Shown: positions 1-6,365, counted from the stretch's first letter. The stretch is DNA of 12,471 nucleotides from an uncultured Oribacterium sp. (GCA_937927445.1 CALAOB010000048.1:1-12471), one strand, 5' to 3'. Numbers and translations: made by a program. The notes: generated by a model not told the origin, from the sequence alone.

Positions 1-335
1 AGGTCCGCGGATTCGGAACCAAACACGAGCTGGTCCACGAAACCGAGGGAACGCAGGACTGCGACGCCACCGGCCGCGAAATCCTCCGCGCTGGAGGTCG
101 AGAACATGACCGGGATCTGGACGACGAGGTCGACGCCGTGCGTGAGGGCATCCCGGGCGCGCTCGTACTTATCGAAGATCGCCGGCTCGCCGCGCTGCAC
201 GAAATCGCCGGACATCGCCGCGACGATGTAATCCGCCTGGTACTCGGCGCGGATCTGCTCGATCATGTACTGATGTCCCGCATGGAATGGGTTGTATTCG
301 GTGATGATACCGACGACTTTTTTTCTGTTGATCAT
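1..335 (-). CDS. tmcAL: tRNA(Met) cytidine acetate ligase, N-terminal part (partial)
   Basis: Only the first 111 codons are in the window; the gene runs off the left edge. Reading leftward from the ATG at 335, the protein begins MINRKKVVGIITEYNPFHAG and has the nucleotidyltransferase HxGH-type signature as H18-A-G-H21. This is followed by the MSGDFVQRGEPAIFDKYERA segment (residues 41-60) and VFGSES near the edge, all typical of the TmcAL (YlbM) family. Members of this family activate acetate with ATP to make N4-acetylcytidine at the wobble position of elongator tRNA-Met in the cytoplasm. A GAGGA ribosome binding site lies at 340-344, four bases from the start. Family members are roughly 400 residues long, so about a quarter is visible. 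It follows a terminator at 476-516 and so should have its own promoter. The family call is secure; completeness cannot be judged. Confidence 0.9.
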   Translation of the reverse strand, partial: MINRKKVVGIITEYNPFHAGHQYMIEQIRAEYQADYIVAAMSGDFVQRGEPAIFDKYERARDALTHGVDLVVQIPVMFSTSSAEDFAAGGVAVLRSLGFVDQLVFGSESAD

Positions 336-436
336 TGTGTCCTCACAGCCAGGATACAGCCCACGCCTGCCGCTTTTTCGGTCCGGAAGCGACCTGGAGA
401 TCCTGGTCATTTATTTCATATGATGTAGATACGTGT

Positions 437-456
437 TGAATCATCTGCATGATTCA
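437..456. promoter_or_regulatory. Perfect inverted repeat upstream of tmcAL (possible operator)
   Basis: TGAATCAT and ATGATTCA flank a CTGC centre, an 8-bp perfect dyad. A second half-site, GATTCAA at 457-463, also complements TTGAATC at 436-442, so two overlapping dyads share the left arm. The dyad lies between the terminator of the preceding unit and tmcAL, where the tmcAL promoter must be. A weak minus-strand pair, TTGATA then AATCAT with 17 bases between, would overlap it. Operator function is inference; it could also be a leader hairpin. Confidence 0.35.
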
Positions 457-475
457 GATTCAAGACAAATATATC

Positions 476-516
476 AAAAAAAGCACATGACGGAAATCTC
501 ACTTTCCATCATGCGC
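476..516 (-). terminator. Rho-independent terminator of the UPF0237-UPF0210 unit
   Basis: On the minus strand GCGCATGATGGAAA and TTTCCGTCATGTGC form a 14-bp stem with two G-T wobbles and a 6-base loop, followed directly by seven T. It starts 13 bases after the stop codon of the UPF0210 gene, which marks the end of that transcription unit. Confidence 0.9.
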
Positions 517-529
517 CTGAAATCATATT

Positions 530-1912
530 TTAGTTCTTGAAGCTGTGGATCGGTGCCGGGATGCGTCCCTTACGGTTCACGAAGCCGGAGCAGTCGAAGG
601 TATTGACCGCCATGACCGGTGCGTGGCCGAGGAGGCCGCCGAAATCGACGTGGTCGCCGACCTTCTTGCCGATGGCCGGGATGACACGAACCGCGGTGGT
701 CTTCTGGTTGACCATGCCGAGGGCTGCCTCATCCGCGATGATACCGGAGATCGTGGTCGCCGGGGTGTCGCCCGGGATGGCGATCATATCGAGGCCGACG
801 GAGCAGACGCAGGTCATCGCCTCGAGCTTCTCGATGTTGAGCGCACCGGCCTCGACCGCATTGATCATGCCCTGATCCTCGGAAACCGGGATGAAAGCGC
901 CGCTGAGTCCGCCGACGGAGCTGGACGCCATGATGCCGCCCTTCTTCACCTGGTCGTTCAGCATCGCGAGAGCCGCGGTCGTTCCCGGTGCACCGGTGCG
1001 CTCGAGACCCATCGCCTCAAGGATGTCGGAGACGGAATCGCCGATGGCCGGCGTCGGTGCGAGGGAGAGGTCAATGATGCCGAACGGAACGTTCAGCATG
1101 CGGCTCGCCTCCTTGGCAACCAGCTGGCCTACGCGGGTGATCTTAAACGCGGTCTTCTTGATGAGCTCGGACAGCTCCTCGAAATCGAGGCCTTCCGCGT
1201 GCTGCAGTGCATCACGTACGACACCCGGTCCGGAAACGCCGACATTCAGGATGCAGTCGGCCTCGGAAACGCCATGGAAGGCGCCGGCCATAAACGGGTT
1301 GTCATCCGGTGCGTTACAGAAAACGACGAGCTTCGAGCAGGCGCTGGAATCGGTGTCGGCGGTACGCTCGGCAGCCTCACGGATCATCTCACCCATGAGA
1401 CGAACGGCGTCCATGTTGATACCGGTCTTCGTGGAGCCGAGGTTCACGCTGGAGCAGACGATGTCGGTCTCGGCGAGGGCCTGCGGGATCGCACGCATCA
1501 GCATCTCATCCGCCGGGGTCATGCCCTTCTGGCAGATGGCGGAGAAACCGCCGAGGAAGTTGACGCCGACCGCCTTCGCCGCCTTATCGAGGGTATGTGC
1601 GACCTTCACGAAATCCGCAGAGGACTTGCATGCACTGCCCGCCGCGATGGCGATCGGAGTGACGGAGATACGCTTGTTGACGATCGGCACACTGTACTCG
1701 CGGCTGATCTCCTCTCCGGTCTTCACGAGGTCACGCGCATAGCGGGTGATCTTCTTATAGATATTGTCACAGAAGGTGTCGACATCACCGGCAGCACAGT
1801 CGAGAAGACTGATTCCCATGGTGATCGTACGGACATCGAGGTTATTATGTTCGATCATGTTGTTGGTCTCTGCGACCTCCAGGACATTGACCGCATCAAA
1901 AGAGCTTGCCAT
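530..1912 (-). CDS. UPF0210/DUF711 family protein (annotated elsewhere as PFL family)
   Basis: A 460-residue cytoplasmic protein that matches the UPF0210 family along its whole length. Family landmarks are KRISVTPIAIAAG (80-92), GVNFLGGFSA (116-125), CSSVNLGSTKTGINMDAV (153-170), IDLSLAPTPAIGDSVSDILE (280-299), TCVCSVGLDMIAIPGDTPA (367-385) and the C-terminal GRIPAPIHSFKN. The family resembles pyruvate formate-lyase in sequence and has a conserved cysteine segment (here C368 and C370), but I see no glycyl-radical loop near the C-terminus, so it should not be called a formate acetyltransferase. No function is established. The start is fixed by AAAGGAG at 1920-1926, seven bases upstream. The upstream partner is the ACT-domain UPF0237 protein, a pairing common in Firmicutes and archaea that suggests allosteric control of this protein. 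Length is normal for the family. Confidence 0.92.
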   Translation of the reverse strand: MASSFDAVNVLEVAETNNMIEHNNLDVRTITMGISLLDCAAGDVDTFCDNIYKKITRYARDLVKTGEEISREYSVPIVNKRISVTPIAIAAGSACKSSADFVKVAHTLDKAAKAVGVNFLGGFSAICQKGMTPADEMLMRAIPQALAETDIVCSSVNLGSTKTGINMDAVRLMGEMIREAAERTADTDSSACSKLVVFCNAPDDNPFMAGAFHGVSEADCILNVGVSGPGVVRDALQHAEGLDFEELSELIKKTAFKITRVGQLVAKEASRMLNVPFGIIDLSLAPTPAIGDSVSDILEAMGLERTGAPGTTAALAMLNDQVKKGGIMASSSVGGLSGAFIPVSEDQGMINAVEAGALNIEKLEAMTCVCSVGLDMIAIPGDTPATTISGIIADEAALGMVNQKTTAVRVIPAIGKKVGDHVDFGGLLGHAPVMAVNTFDCSGFVNRKGRIPAPIHSFKN

Positions 1913-1931
1913 AGTTTTTCTCCTTTAGTTT

Positions 1932-2002
1932 TATCGCTTCGCTGGCTGCCTTGGGCCTGAGGTGGGCCCTGCGGCAGTTCCTTCGGAACGCAATCACAGA
2001 TT
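1932..2002. repeat. 71-bp direct repeat, copy 1
   Basis: Matches copy 2 at 2043-2113 at an exact offset of 111 bases with three mismatches (1960, 1961 and 1996 of this copy). It contains two potential hairpins: CTGCC (1946-1950) with GGCAG (1973-1977) enclosing GGGCC (1953-1957) with GGCCC (1965-1969), and GTTCC (1977-1981) with GGAAC (1985-1989). At its edge CGCAATC (1989-1995) and GATTGCG (1999-2005) form a 7-bp perfect dyad. It lies six bases beyond the ribosome binding site of the UPF0210 gene. Confidence 0.93.
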
Positions 2003-2042
2003 GCGCCATATCGGTCGATATTTGCCGATGCAAACATCTCGC

Positions 2043-2113
2043 TATCGCTTCGCTGGCTGCCTTGGGCCTGGTGTGGGCCCTGCGGCAGTTCCTTCGGAAC
2101 GCAATCTCAGATT
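2043..2113. repeat. 71-bp direct repeat, copy 2, overlapping the UPF0237 stop codon
   Basis: Second copy of the repeat at 1932-2002. Its right end runs into the ACT-domain gene: the TGA stop of that gene (2107-2109) lies inside the repeat, at the only mismatch in the terminal segment. The same stem sequences are kept, but the 7-bp CGCAATC/GATTGCG dyad of copy 1 is broken here (GATTC). The 40 bases between copies hold a small ATCG-GT-CGAT dyad and no open frame of note. Confidence 0.93.
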
Positions 2114-2382
2114 CTATGCATCATCGTGAAGATCTCTTCGAGCTGCATCTTGATATCGACGCCGATCTGGTCCTTACCATACTGTGCGATCTCGGCAGCG
2201 ACGGTATCGAAGCTCTCCGTGGTGTTCGATACATCCACGATCATCATCATGTTAAAGAATCCGCCGGTGATGGTCTGTGAGATATCGAGGATGTTGATGT
2301 TCTTCTCGGAAAGAAAGGTACACACCTTCGCAATGATGCCGACGGTGTCCTTACCAACTACGGTAATAATCGCTTTTTTCAT
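2107..2382 (-). CDS. ACT-domain protein, UPF0237 family
   Basis: A 91-residue single ACT domain: MKKAIITVVGKDTVGIIAKV (1-20), then LSEKNINILDISQTI (24-38), FFNMMMIVDV (42-51) and a C-terminal helix. ACT domains bind small ligands, usually amino acids, and act as regulatory modules; a free-standing one next to UPF0210 is a widespread arrangement. The frame is open farther upstream to about 2601, but AGGAGG at 2387-2392, four bases before the ATG at 2382, and the match of MKKAII to the family N-terminus fix the start. The gene ends inside a 71-bp repeat and is followed 194 bases later by the UPF0210 gene on the same strand, with no terminator apparent between them. It is probably co-transcribed with that gene as a ligand sensor for it; the ligand is not evident from sequence. 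Confidence 0.93.
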   Translation of the reverse strand: MKKAIITVVGKDTVGIIAKVCTFLSEKNINILDISQTITGGFFNMMMIVDVSNTTESFDTVAAEIAQYGKDQIGVDIKMQLEEIFTMMHRI

Positions 2383-2602
2383 ATAGCCTCCTACTGTCTG
2401 CCACCGGAATGCCTGCGCATCCGCGGATCTGAACTGTACTACATTGACCTGTTCTGTACACGAAATGAATTCCGCACAAAGAACCGGAGCATCTCTGCTC
2501 CATGCTTTCTTAATATCTAAGCATTTAAAATAGTAAAACGCAACCGCTTTTCCGCTTCGTTTACGAAAAAAAGCAGGCGCAAAATGCTCATCCCATGGCA
2601 AT
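2383..2602 (-). other. Leader/promoter region of the UPF0237 unit
   Basis: This stretch with its neighbours (2383-2694) is the longest gene-free interval on the left side. It is AT-rich around 2510-2570 on the minus strand (TATTTTAAATGCTTAGATAT), where a promoter is expected, but I cannot pick a convincing -35/-10 pair. A perfect 6-bp hairpin, GGAGCA and TGCTCC, closed by a GAGA tetraloop lies at 2486-2501 in the presumed leader. The frame upstream of the UPF0237 start is open for about 73 codons, but it has no family resemblance and no ribosome binding site I trust. Confidence 0.4.
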
Positions 2603-2636
2603 AAATACTAAAAGAGGACAGGGCTGCCCTGTCCTC
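2603..2636 (-). terminator. Terminator of the LysR/permease/dehydratase cluster
   Basis: GAGGACAGGG and CCCTGTCCTC form a perfect 10-bp stem with a 3-base loop (2614-2636). On the minus strand it is followed by TTTTAGTATTTAT. It lies 58 bases beyond the dehydratase stop codon. The plus-strand side has no T-run, so it should work in the minus direction only. Confidence 0.88.
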
Positions 2637-2694
2637 GATCGTCCGCACTTATAGCGGCCATTCTATGATTTTATATCAGTACCGTAAAACGTTT

Positions 2695-3843
2695 TTACCA
2701 GTCCTTGACGGAGCCATCGAAATAGCGGAAGGCCGTGTTGCTGCCCCTCTCCTTCGCCGGGTACAATGTCTCCGCCTCATCGGACAGCTCGACGCCTATG
2801 CCCGGTGCCTCCGGAATCATCATAAAACCGTCTTCGAACTTCAGTGGCTCCTTCACCATCGCGTCCTCTGCGCCATCGATACAGAATCCCGGAAGTTCCT
2901 GAATACCAAGATTCGGGATGGCTGCACAGAGCTGTAAGCAGGCGGCCGTCGAAACAGGCCCCAGTGGATTGTGCGGGATGATCTGCACGTCGCTTGCTTC
3001 TGCAATCGCCGCAATTTTCTTCGACGCAGTGATACCACCAACCGCGCATACATCCGGACGTACATAGGCTGCTGCGTCACGACGAATCAGCATCTCAAAT
3101 TCCTTTATATTGATAAAACGCTCACCTGTTGCGATCGGAACCGGCATTCGCGAAGCCACCATCGCCATGGTATCCACATTGTCCGGCGTCACCGGATCCT
3201 CGAAGACCATCGGACGGTACTTCGCAACTTCGTTTCCAAACGTAATGGCTTCTGCCGCTGTCATACCACGATGGTTCTCAAGAATCAAATCGAAGCGCGG
3301 GCCAACCGCCTCGCGTACACGACGCACTTTCTCAAGCTCATCCTCGATACGACCAGAGTAGAACTCATCGTAACCGTTCGACTGACTCTTCTGCTGCCCA
3401 TTTATGAAAATTTTCGCTGCATTAAAGCCCATGTCCTGAAGCTCGCGATACTGGTTTACCGTCTCCTCGAGATCCGGCGTATGCTTCATCACAGAAGCGT
3501 AGCAACGTATTTTGTTCCGTGTTTTACCACCCAGCAGCTGATATACCGGAACGCCAAGTGCCTTACCTTTGATATCCCAGCAGGCGATGTCGATGGCAGA
3601 GATCGCGCTCATGATAACAGAACCGCGGAAGTAAACCGCCCGATAAAGGTTCTGACTAATGTCTTCTGCATTGAACGGATCCTGACCAATCAGATACGGT
3701 ATGAATTTCCGAATAGCATCCGCCGTAGAACTCAGAAACCCCCAGTTGCCGGCCTCACCAAGCCCCGTAATTCCAGCATCTGTATCAATTTCTACGAATA
3801 AGTAGTGCTTAACAAAACGCAATCTTACATCTGTAATCTTCAC
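2695..3843 (-). CDS. Enolase-superfamily acid-sugar dehydratase (mandelate racemase/MLE type)
   Basis: A 382-residue protein with the enolase-superfamily layout: N-terminal capping domain (about 1-110) and a TIM-barrel. Visible residues are K144, E189 and H191 (ENHRG), E215 (FEDP), E241 (TGERF), D264 (RPD), H291 (PHNPLGP) and E316 (IQE). Their spacing matches E. coli galactonate dehydratase (D183, H185, E209, E235, H285, E310, from memory) with a constant offset of 6, so metal ligands and both catalytic histidines can be placed. The first metal ligand is Glu instead of Asp. Such enzymes remove water from a sugar acid to give a 2-keto-3-deoxy acid. The GTG start at 3843 is set by GGGAGG at 3851-3856, seven bases away, and by the family N-terminus (KITDVRL); the frame is open further upstream but that part lies in the permease gene. 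It sits 17 bases after the permease stop, so the two are co-transcribed. The substrate is not determined by sequence; symbols such as dgoD would be guesses. Confidence 0.87.
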   Translation of the reverse strand: MKITDVRLRFVKHYLFVEIDTDAGITGLGEAGNWGFLSSTADAIRKFIPYLIGQDPFNAEDISQNLYRAVYFRGSVIMSAISAIDIACWDIKGKALGVPVYQLLGGKTRNKIRCYASVMKHTPDLEETVNQYRELQDMGFNAAKIFINGQQKSQSNGYDEFYSGRIEDELEKVRRVREAVGPRFDLILENHRGMTAAEAITFGNEVAKYRPMVFEDPVTPDNVDTMAMVASRMPVPIATGERFINIKEFEMLIRRDAAAYVRPDVCAVGGITASKKIAAIAEASDVQIIPHNPLGPVSTAACLQLCAAIPNLGIQELPGFCIDGAEDAMVKEPLKFEDGFMMIPEAPGIGVELSDEAETLYPAKERGSNTAFRYFDGSVKDW

Positions 3844-3860
3844 TGGTTTTCCTCCCTGCA

Positions 3861-5135
3861 TCAATAGAACGGAAACATCATCGGCAGCATCACGATGGTG
3901 ACGATCGTCAGGATGATCAGCAGCGGAGTTCCACACTTAAAATAATCCTTCAGCTTGTATCCGCCTGGTCCCATGATCATTATCTGACACGGAGCCGCCA
4001 TCGGAGTCATGATAGAAATACAGCTTGCTGTCAGGACACCAACGACTGCTGCTCTCGGATCTACGCCGAGTTTTACGCAGGCCGTCGAAACGAGCGGGAT
4101 AAAAATCGTAACGGTTGCAAGGTTTGACATAACCTGTGTAAGGATGAGCGGGATGATAAAGAACACTGCCATGATAATATACGGGTTTGTCGTATTACCG
4201 ACGAGCTTCAGCATCCAGTCTGCAACGACATCTCCGGCACCTGTTTTTGCGATGGCATCCGACAGAGCAAGTACTCCTGCAAAAAGATAAACGGTTGGCT
4301 GATGAATAGAGGCGAGTGCTTCCTTCTCATTCATGATACCGGTGAGCACGAGTACGATCGCGCCAATGGAGGCGGATATGAACATCTTTACGCCGATGGT
4401 CTTCTCCAGCAGCATGCAGGCAATAGTAGCAAGAATGATGAAGATGGCAAGCTTTTCCTTCTGCGGAGTCAGCTTCGTGGCTGTATCCTTTGCCTTCAGA
4501 TTGTCTTCAAACTCCGTATTATCATGATCCGGCATAAGACGATAGCCGATAAAAATCATATACAGTACAGAAATGATAATCAGCGGAACACGCGCAATCG
4601 TGAAATCCCAGATGGTCAGTGGCGTCGTCGCGCCAGCCTTCATCATAACATCGCTCCATGCCATGTTTGCAGAGCCCTGTCCGAGGAAGGTGGAGGCTGT
4701 GGCGATATTCGCAACTGCCATCGCCGGATACAGGAGCTTCGAACGGCTGACACCGATTTCATTCGCGATGCCGACCAGCAGAGGAATCATGATTGCTGCA
4801 GTTGCAGTCGCACTGGTCAGGGTAGCAAGGAAGCCCGCGACGAGGGTGGCAATCAAAATCAGCATCTTCGGATTATCCTTATACTTCTTAACCAGATTCT
4901 GGGCCCGGTCAAGCAGGCTTGTTTTGGTGATGGCCGCACCGATCACAAACATCGCAACGAACATAACGACGTTTGTGTTCGTGAAACCGGCGAAAGCCTC
5001 GGCCGGCTTCATCACGCCGGTCATGATAAGAGAAATCATAATGCCTGCGGAGATGATGGAAAATGAGATTTTACCCGACAGGAATGCGATGATGGTACAT
5101 GCAAGAATAATCAGTGTTATTTCTAACGGTGTCAT
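3861..5135 (-). CDS. SLC13/DASS-type anion permease
   Basis: A 424-residue integral membrane protein with about ten to twelve hydrophobic segments and two internally similar halves: TSATATAAIMIPLL (107-120) and MSNLATVTIFIPLV (336-349) are the paired Ser-(Asn/Ala)-Thr hairpin motifs of the divalent-anion:sodium symporter fold. The late MAAPCQIMIMGPGGYKLKDY segment (379-398) is also typical. Such permeases take up di- or tricarboxylates or similar anions, usually with sodium. The ATG at 5135 is preferred because AAGGAG at 5145-5150 lies nine bases upstream; the earlier in-frame ATG at 5153 sits directly before that binding site and is probably not used. A promoter just upstream and the dehydratase 17 bases downstream make it the first gene of a two-gene transcript. 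With a dehydratase partner, the cargo is likely a sugar acid or hydroxy-dicarboxylate (inference). Confidence 0.88.
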   Translation of the reverse strand: MTPLEITLIILACTIIAFLSGKISFSIISAGIMISLIMTGVMKPAEAFAGFTNTNVVMFVAMFVIGAAITKTSLLDRAQNLVKKYKDNPKMLILIATLVAGFLATLTSATATAAIMIPLLVGIANEIGVSRSKLLYPAMAVANIATASTFLGQGSANMAWSDVMMKAGATTPLTIWDFTIARVPLIIISVLYMIFIGYRLMPDHDNTEFEDNLKAKDTATKLTPQKEKLAIFIILATIACMLLEKTIGVKMFISASIGAIVLVLTGIMNEKEALASIHQPTVYLFAGVLALSDAIAKTGAGDVVADWMLKLVGNTTNPYIIMAVFFIIPLILTQVMSNLATVTIFIPLVSTACVKLGVDPRAAVVGVLTASCISIMTPMAAPCQIMIMGPGGYKLKDYFKCGTPLLIILTIVTIVMLPMMFPFY

Positions 5136-5179
5136 AAGAATACGCTCCTTCATAAAGAAATACTTTTGTAACTGTCTCT

Positions 5180-5208
5180 ATGATAGCTATTGCAAAAAGA
5201 GTTGTAAA
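5180..5208 (-). promoter_or_regulatory. Promoter of the permease-dehydratase transcript
   Basis: On the minus strand TTTACA (5203-5208) and TATCAT (5180-5185) are separated by exactly 17 bases; each matches the sigma-A consensus at five of six positions. Transcription would start near 5172, about 37 bases before the permease ATG. Confidence 0.6.
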
Positions 5209-5238
5209 ACTCCTTGTTTTCACGTTTTGTCAACTATT
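5199..5238. promoter_or_regulatory. Candidate LysR operator sites around the -35 region
   Basis: GAGTT and AACTC flank GTAA (5199-5212), a 5-bp dyad that overlaps the -35 box. About ten bases upstream, the minus strand shows TTG, five bases, ACGT, five bases, CAA, a 20-base symmetrical site within 5213-5232. Both have the look of LysR-type T-N11-A sites and lie in front of the gene most likely controlled by the adjacent LysR regulator. Assignment is inference. Confidence 0.35.
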
Positions 5239-5257
5239 ATTCCATATCCATAGTTTT

Positions 5258-5285
5258 AAAAATGCATCCGCGAAGGATGCATTTT
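5258..5285. terminator. Terminator after the LysR gene
   Basis: AAAATGCATCC (5259-5269) and GGATGCATTTT (5275-5285) form a perfect 11-bp stem with a 5-base loop. The A/T ends give a T-run on either strand. It starts eight bases after the LysR stop codon, so it separates LysR from the permease transcript. Confidence 0.8.
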
Positions 5286-5292
5286 ATGCATG

Positions 5293-6201
5293 TCACTTTA
5301 TATATTTTCTGCAGATATCTGCCATACTCTCAATTTCACTTTTCAACATCGAATCTGCCGGATAACTCAGTGTGAATGGCAAGGTAGCAGGCACTTCACC
5401 GAAGGAAAACAGGTGAATTTTCTTTCGGAAGGAGTTGTTCAGCACCATCGTGTCCACCGTCACCATACTCGCATCGGTGTTTTCGATACAGGTCAGACCC
5501 GATCGTGTCGACATCACCTGATATGCGTAGGATGGGTGTATCCCATTTGCCTCGAGAATCTTATCAGTTCGTTCCTGATACACGGAGCCGTTGCGAAGAC
5601 CAACCATCGGTACGTCTGCAAGCAGCGCTGAATCGATCCATGGATATGAAAACCCCTCTTTTTCTACGGCCACCCGCTGAAACACTTCCGGATGTGCCGT
5701 CGCAATAACAAACTGTCCTTCCTTAATCACTTGCGATTCAATACCATCTTCATGCAGATTTCCCATCGAAAGCACCACATCGATCTGCTTCTGGCGAAGT
5801 TTCTGGTAAAACATATTCAGTGTACTTTCATTTACATACAGTCGCACTCCCGGAAGCTGCTTCTCAAACGCCGGCATGATATCACGAAATAAAGCTTCTA
5901 TAAAGCTCGCCTGAATCCCAATCTGAAGTATGCCCCTGGTCAGATTCGCATAAGCCAGCATCTCATCATCGAGTTTCCGTTCAATCAGCTGAATTTCCTT
6001 CAGGCGGGTGATATAGTGCTCTCCTGCCGTCGTCGGTACAAATTCCTTTCCCACGCGGTGAAACAGTGGAAGTCCCAGTTCCCTCTCCTTACTGATAATA
6101 TACTTTGACAGAGCCGATGGCGTTATGAAGAGATTCTCTGCTGCCTTCGTGATTCCGCGGCAGCGCGCAACCTCCAGAATGTATTCGATGCTTTTATCCA
6201 T
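5293..6201 (-). CDS. LysR-family transcriptional regulator
   Basis: A 302-residue protein of usual LysR length. Residues 1-60 carry the winged helix-turn-helix, with GITKAAENLFITPSALSKYI (16-35) as recognition region and LGLPLFHR (42-49) after it; residues from about 90 on form the periplasmic-binding-like effector domain (GILQIGIQASFIEALF). AGGGGG at 6209-6214, seven bases upstream, supports the ATG at 6201; an in-frame ATG at 6234 would add eleven residues without family similarity. The gene points the same way as the permease and dehydratase and is separated from them by a terminator and a promoter, unlike the divergent layout typical of LysR regulators. It is the likely pathway-specific activator of that pair, with the acid substrate or a product as effector (inference). 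Confidence 0.92.
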   Translation of the reverse strand: MDKSIEYILEVARCRGITKAAENLFITPSALSKYIISKERELGLPLFHRVGKEFVPTTAGEHYITRLKEIQLIERKLDDEMLAYANLTRGILQIGIQASFIEALFRDIMPAFEKQLPGVRLYVNESTLNMFYQKLRQKQIDVVLSMGNLHEDGIESQVIKEGQFVIATAHPEVFQRVAVEKEGFSYPWIDSALLADVPMVGLRNGSVYQERTDKILEANGIHPSYAYQVMSTRSGLTCIENTDASMVTVDTMVLNNSFRKKIHLFSFGEVPATLPFTLSYPADSMLKSEIESMADICRKYIK

Positions 6202-6244
6202 TCCTGATCCCCCTATGTTCACGGGCTGCCCCATGAAGAATTTC

Positions 6245-6307
6245 TTACGAAAGTCTTAAGTCGACCGTAAGGGGTCAGACCCCATTACGAAATTCTTAAG
6301 ATGACCG
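6245..6307. repeat. Two 23-bp direct repeats with an intervening hairpin
   Basis: TTACGAAA, one variable base, TCTTAAG, two variable bases, GACCG occurs at 6245-6267 and again at 6285-6307 (offset 40, three differences). Between them GGGGT and ACCCC (6271-6283) form a hairpin extended by CGTAA and TTACG on the outside, and CTTACG (6244-6249) also pairs with CGTAAG (6266-6271). It lies just upstream of the LysR gene, so it may carry the LysR promoter and autoregulatory sites, although I cannot assign -35 and -10 boxes. Confidence 0.8.
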
Positions 6308-6342
6308 ATCGCACTACGCGTAGCTCAGACCTCGTTCGGGCT

Positions 6343-6365
6343 CCCGGTCTTCTTCAGACACCGGG
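6343..6365. repeat. Hairpin downstream of the yycJ-type gene, without T-run
   Basis: CCCGGT (6343-6348) and ACCGGG (6360-6365) pair; inside, GTCT and AGAC can extend the stem with a two-base bulge. It begins 18 bases after the stop of the hydrolase gene. No T-run follows on either strand, so it is not a standard intrinsic terminator. It may slow RNA decay or polymerase; readthrough into LysR cannot be ruled out. Confidence 0.55.

Noticed and set aside
530..1912. Reading the UPF0210 protein as a pyruvate formate-lyase
   Set aside because: The length and motifs are those of UPF0210, and no glycyl-radical loop is visible near the C-terminus.
545..1960. Long plus-strand open frame (471 codons) opposite the UPF0210 gene
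   Set aside because: It is the antisense shadow of a conserved protein in a GC-rich gene; the product is rich in Arg/Asp/His without family features and has no ribosome binding site.
1932..2113. CRISPR-like array
   Set aside because: Only two long repeats of 71 bases with one 40-base interval, located between two co-directed genes, with no cas gene nearby.
2383..2601. N-terminal extension of the ACT-domain protein to an upstream start
   Set aside because: The upstream part has no family resemblance, while AGGAGG four bases before the internal ATG and the family N-terminus set the start at 2382.
5213..5232. Catabolite-repression (cre) site in front of the permease
   Set aside because: The central ACGT and outer TTG/CAA fit a LysR-type dyad better; the TG and CA positions of a cre site are not at the required spacing.
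6343..6365. Intrinsic terminator after the polA operon
   Set aside because: The stem is good but no T-run follows on either strand.
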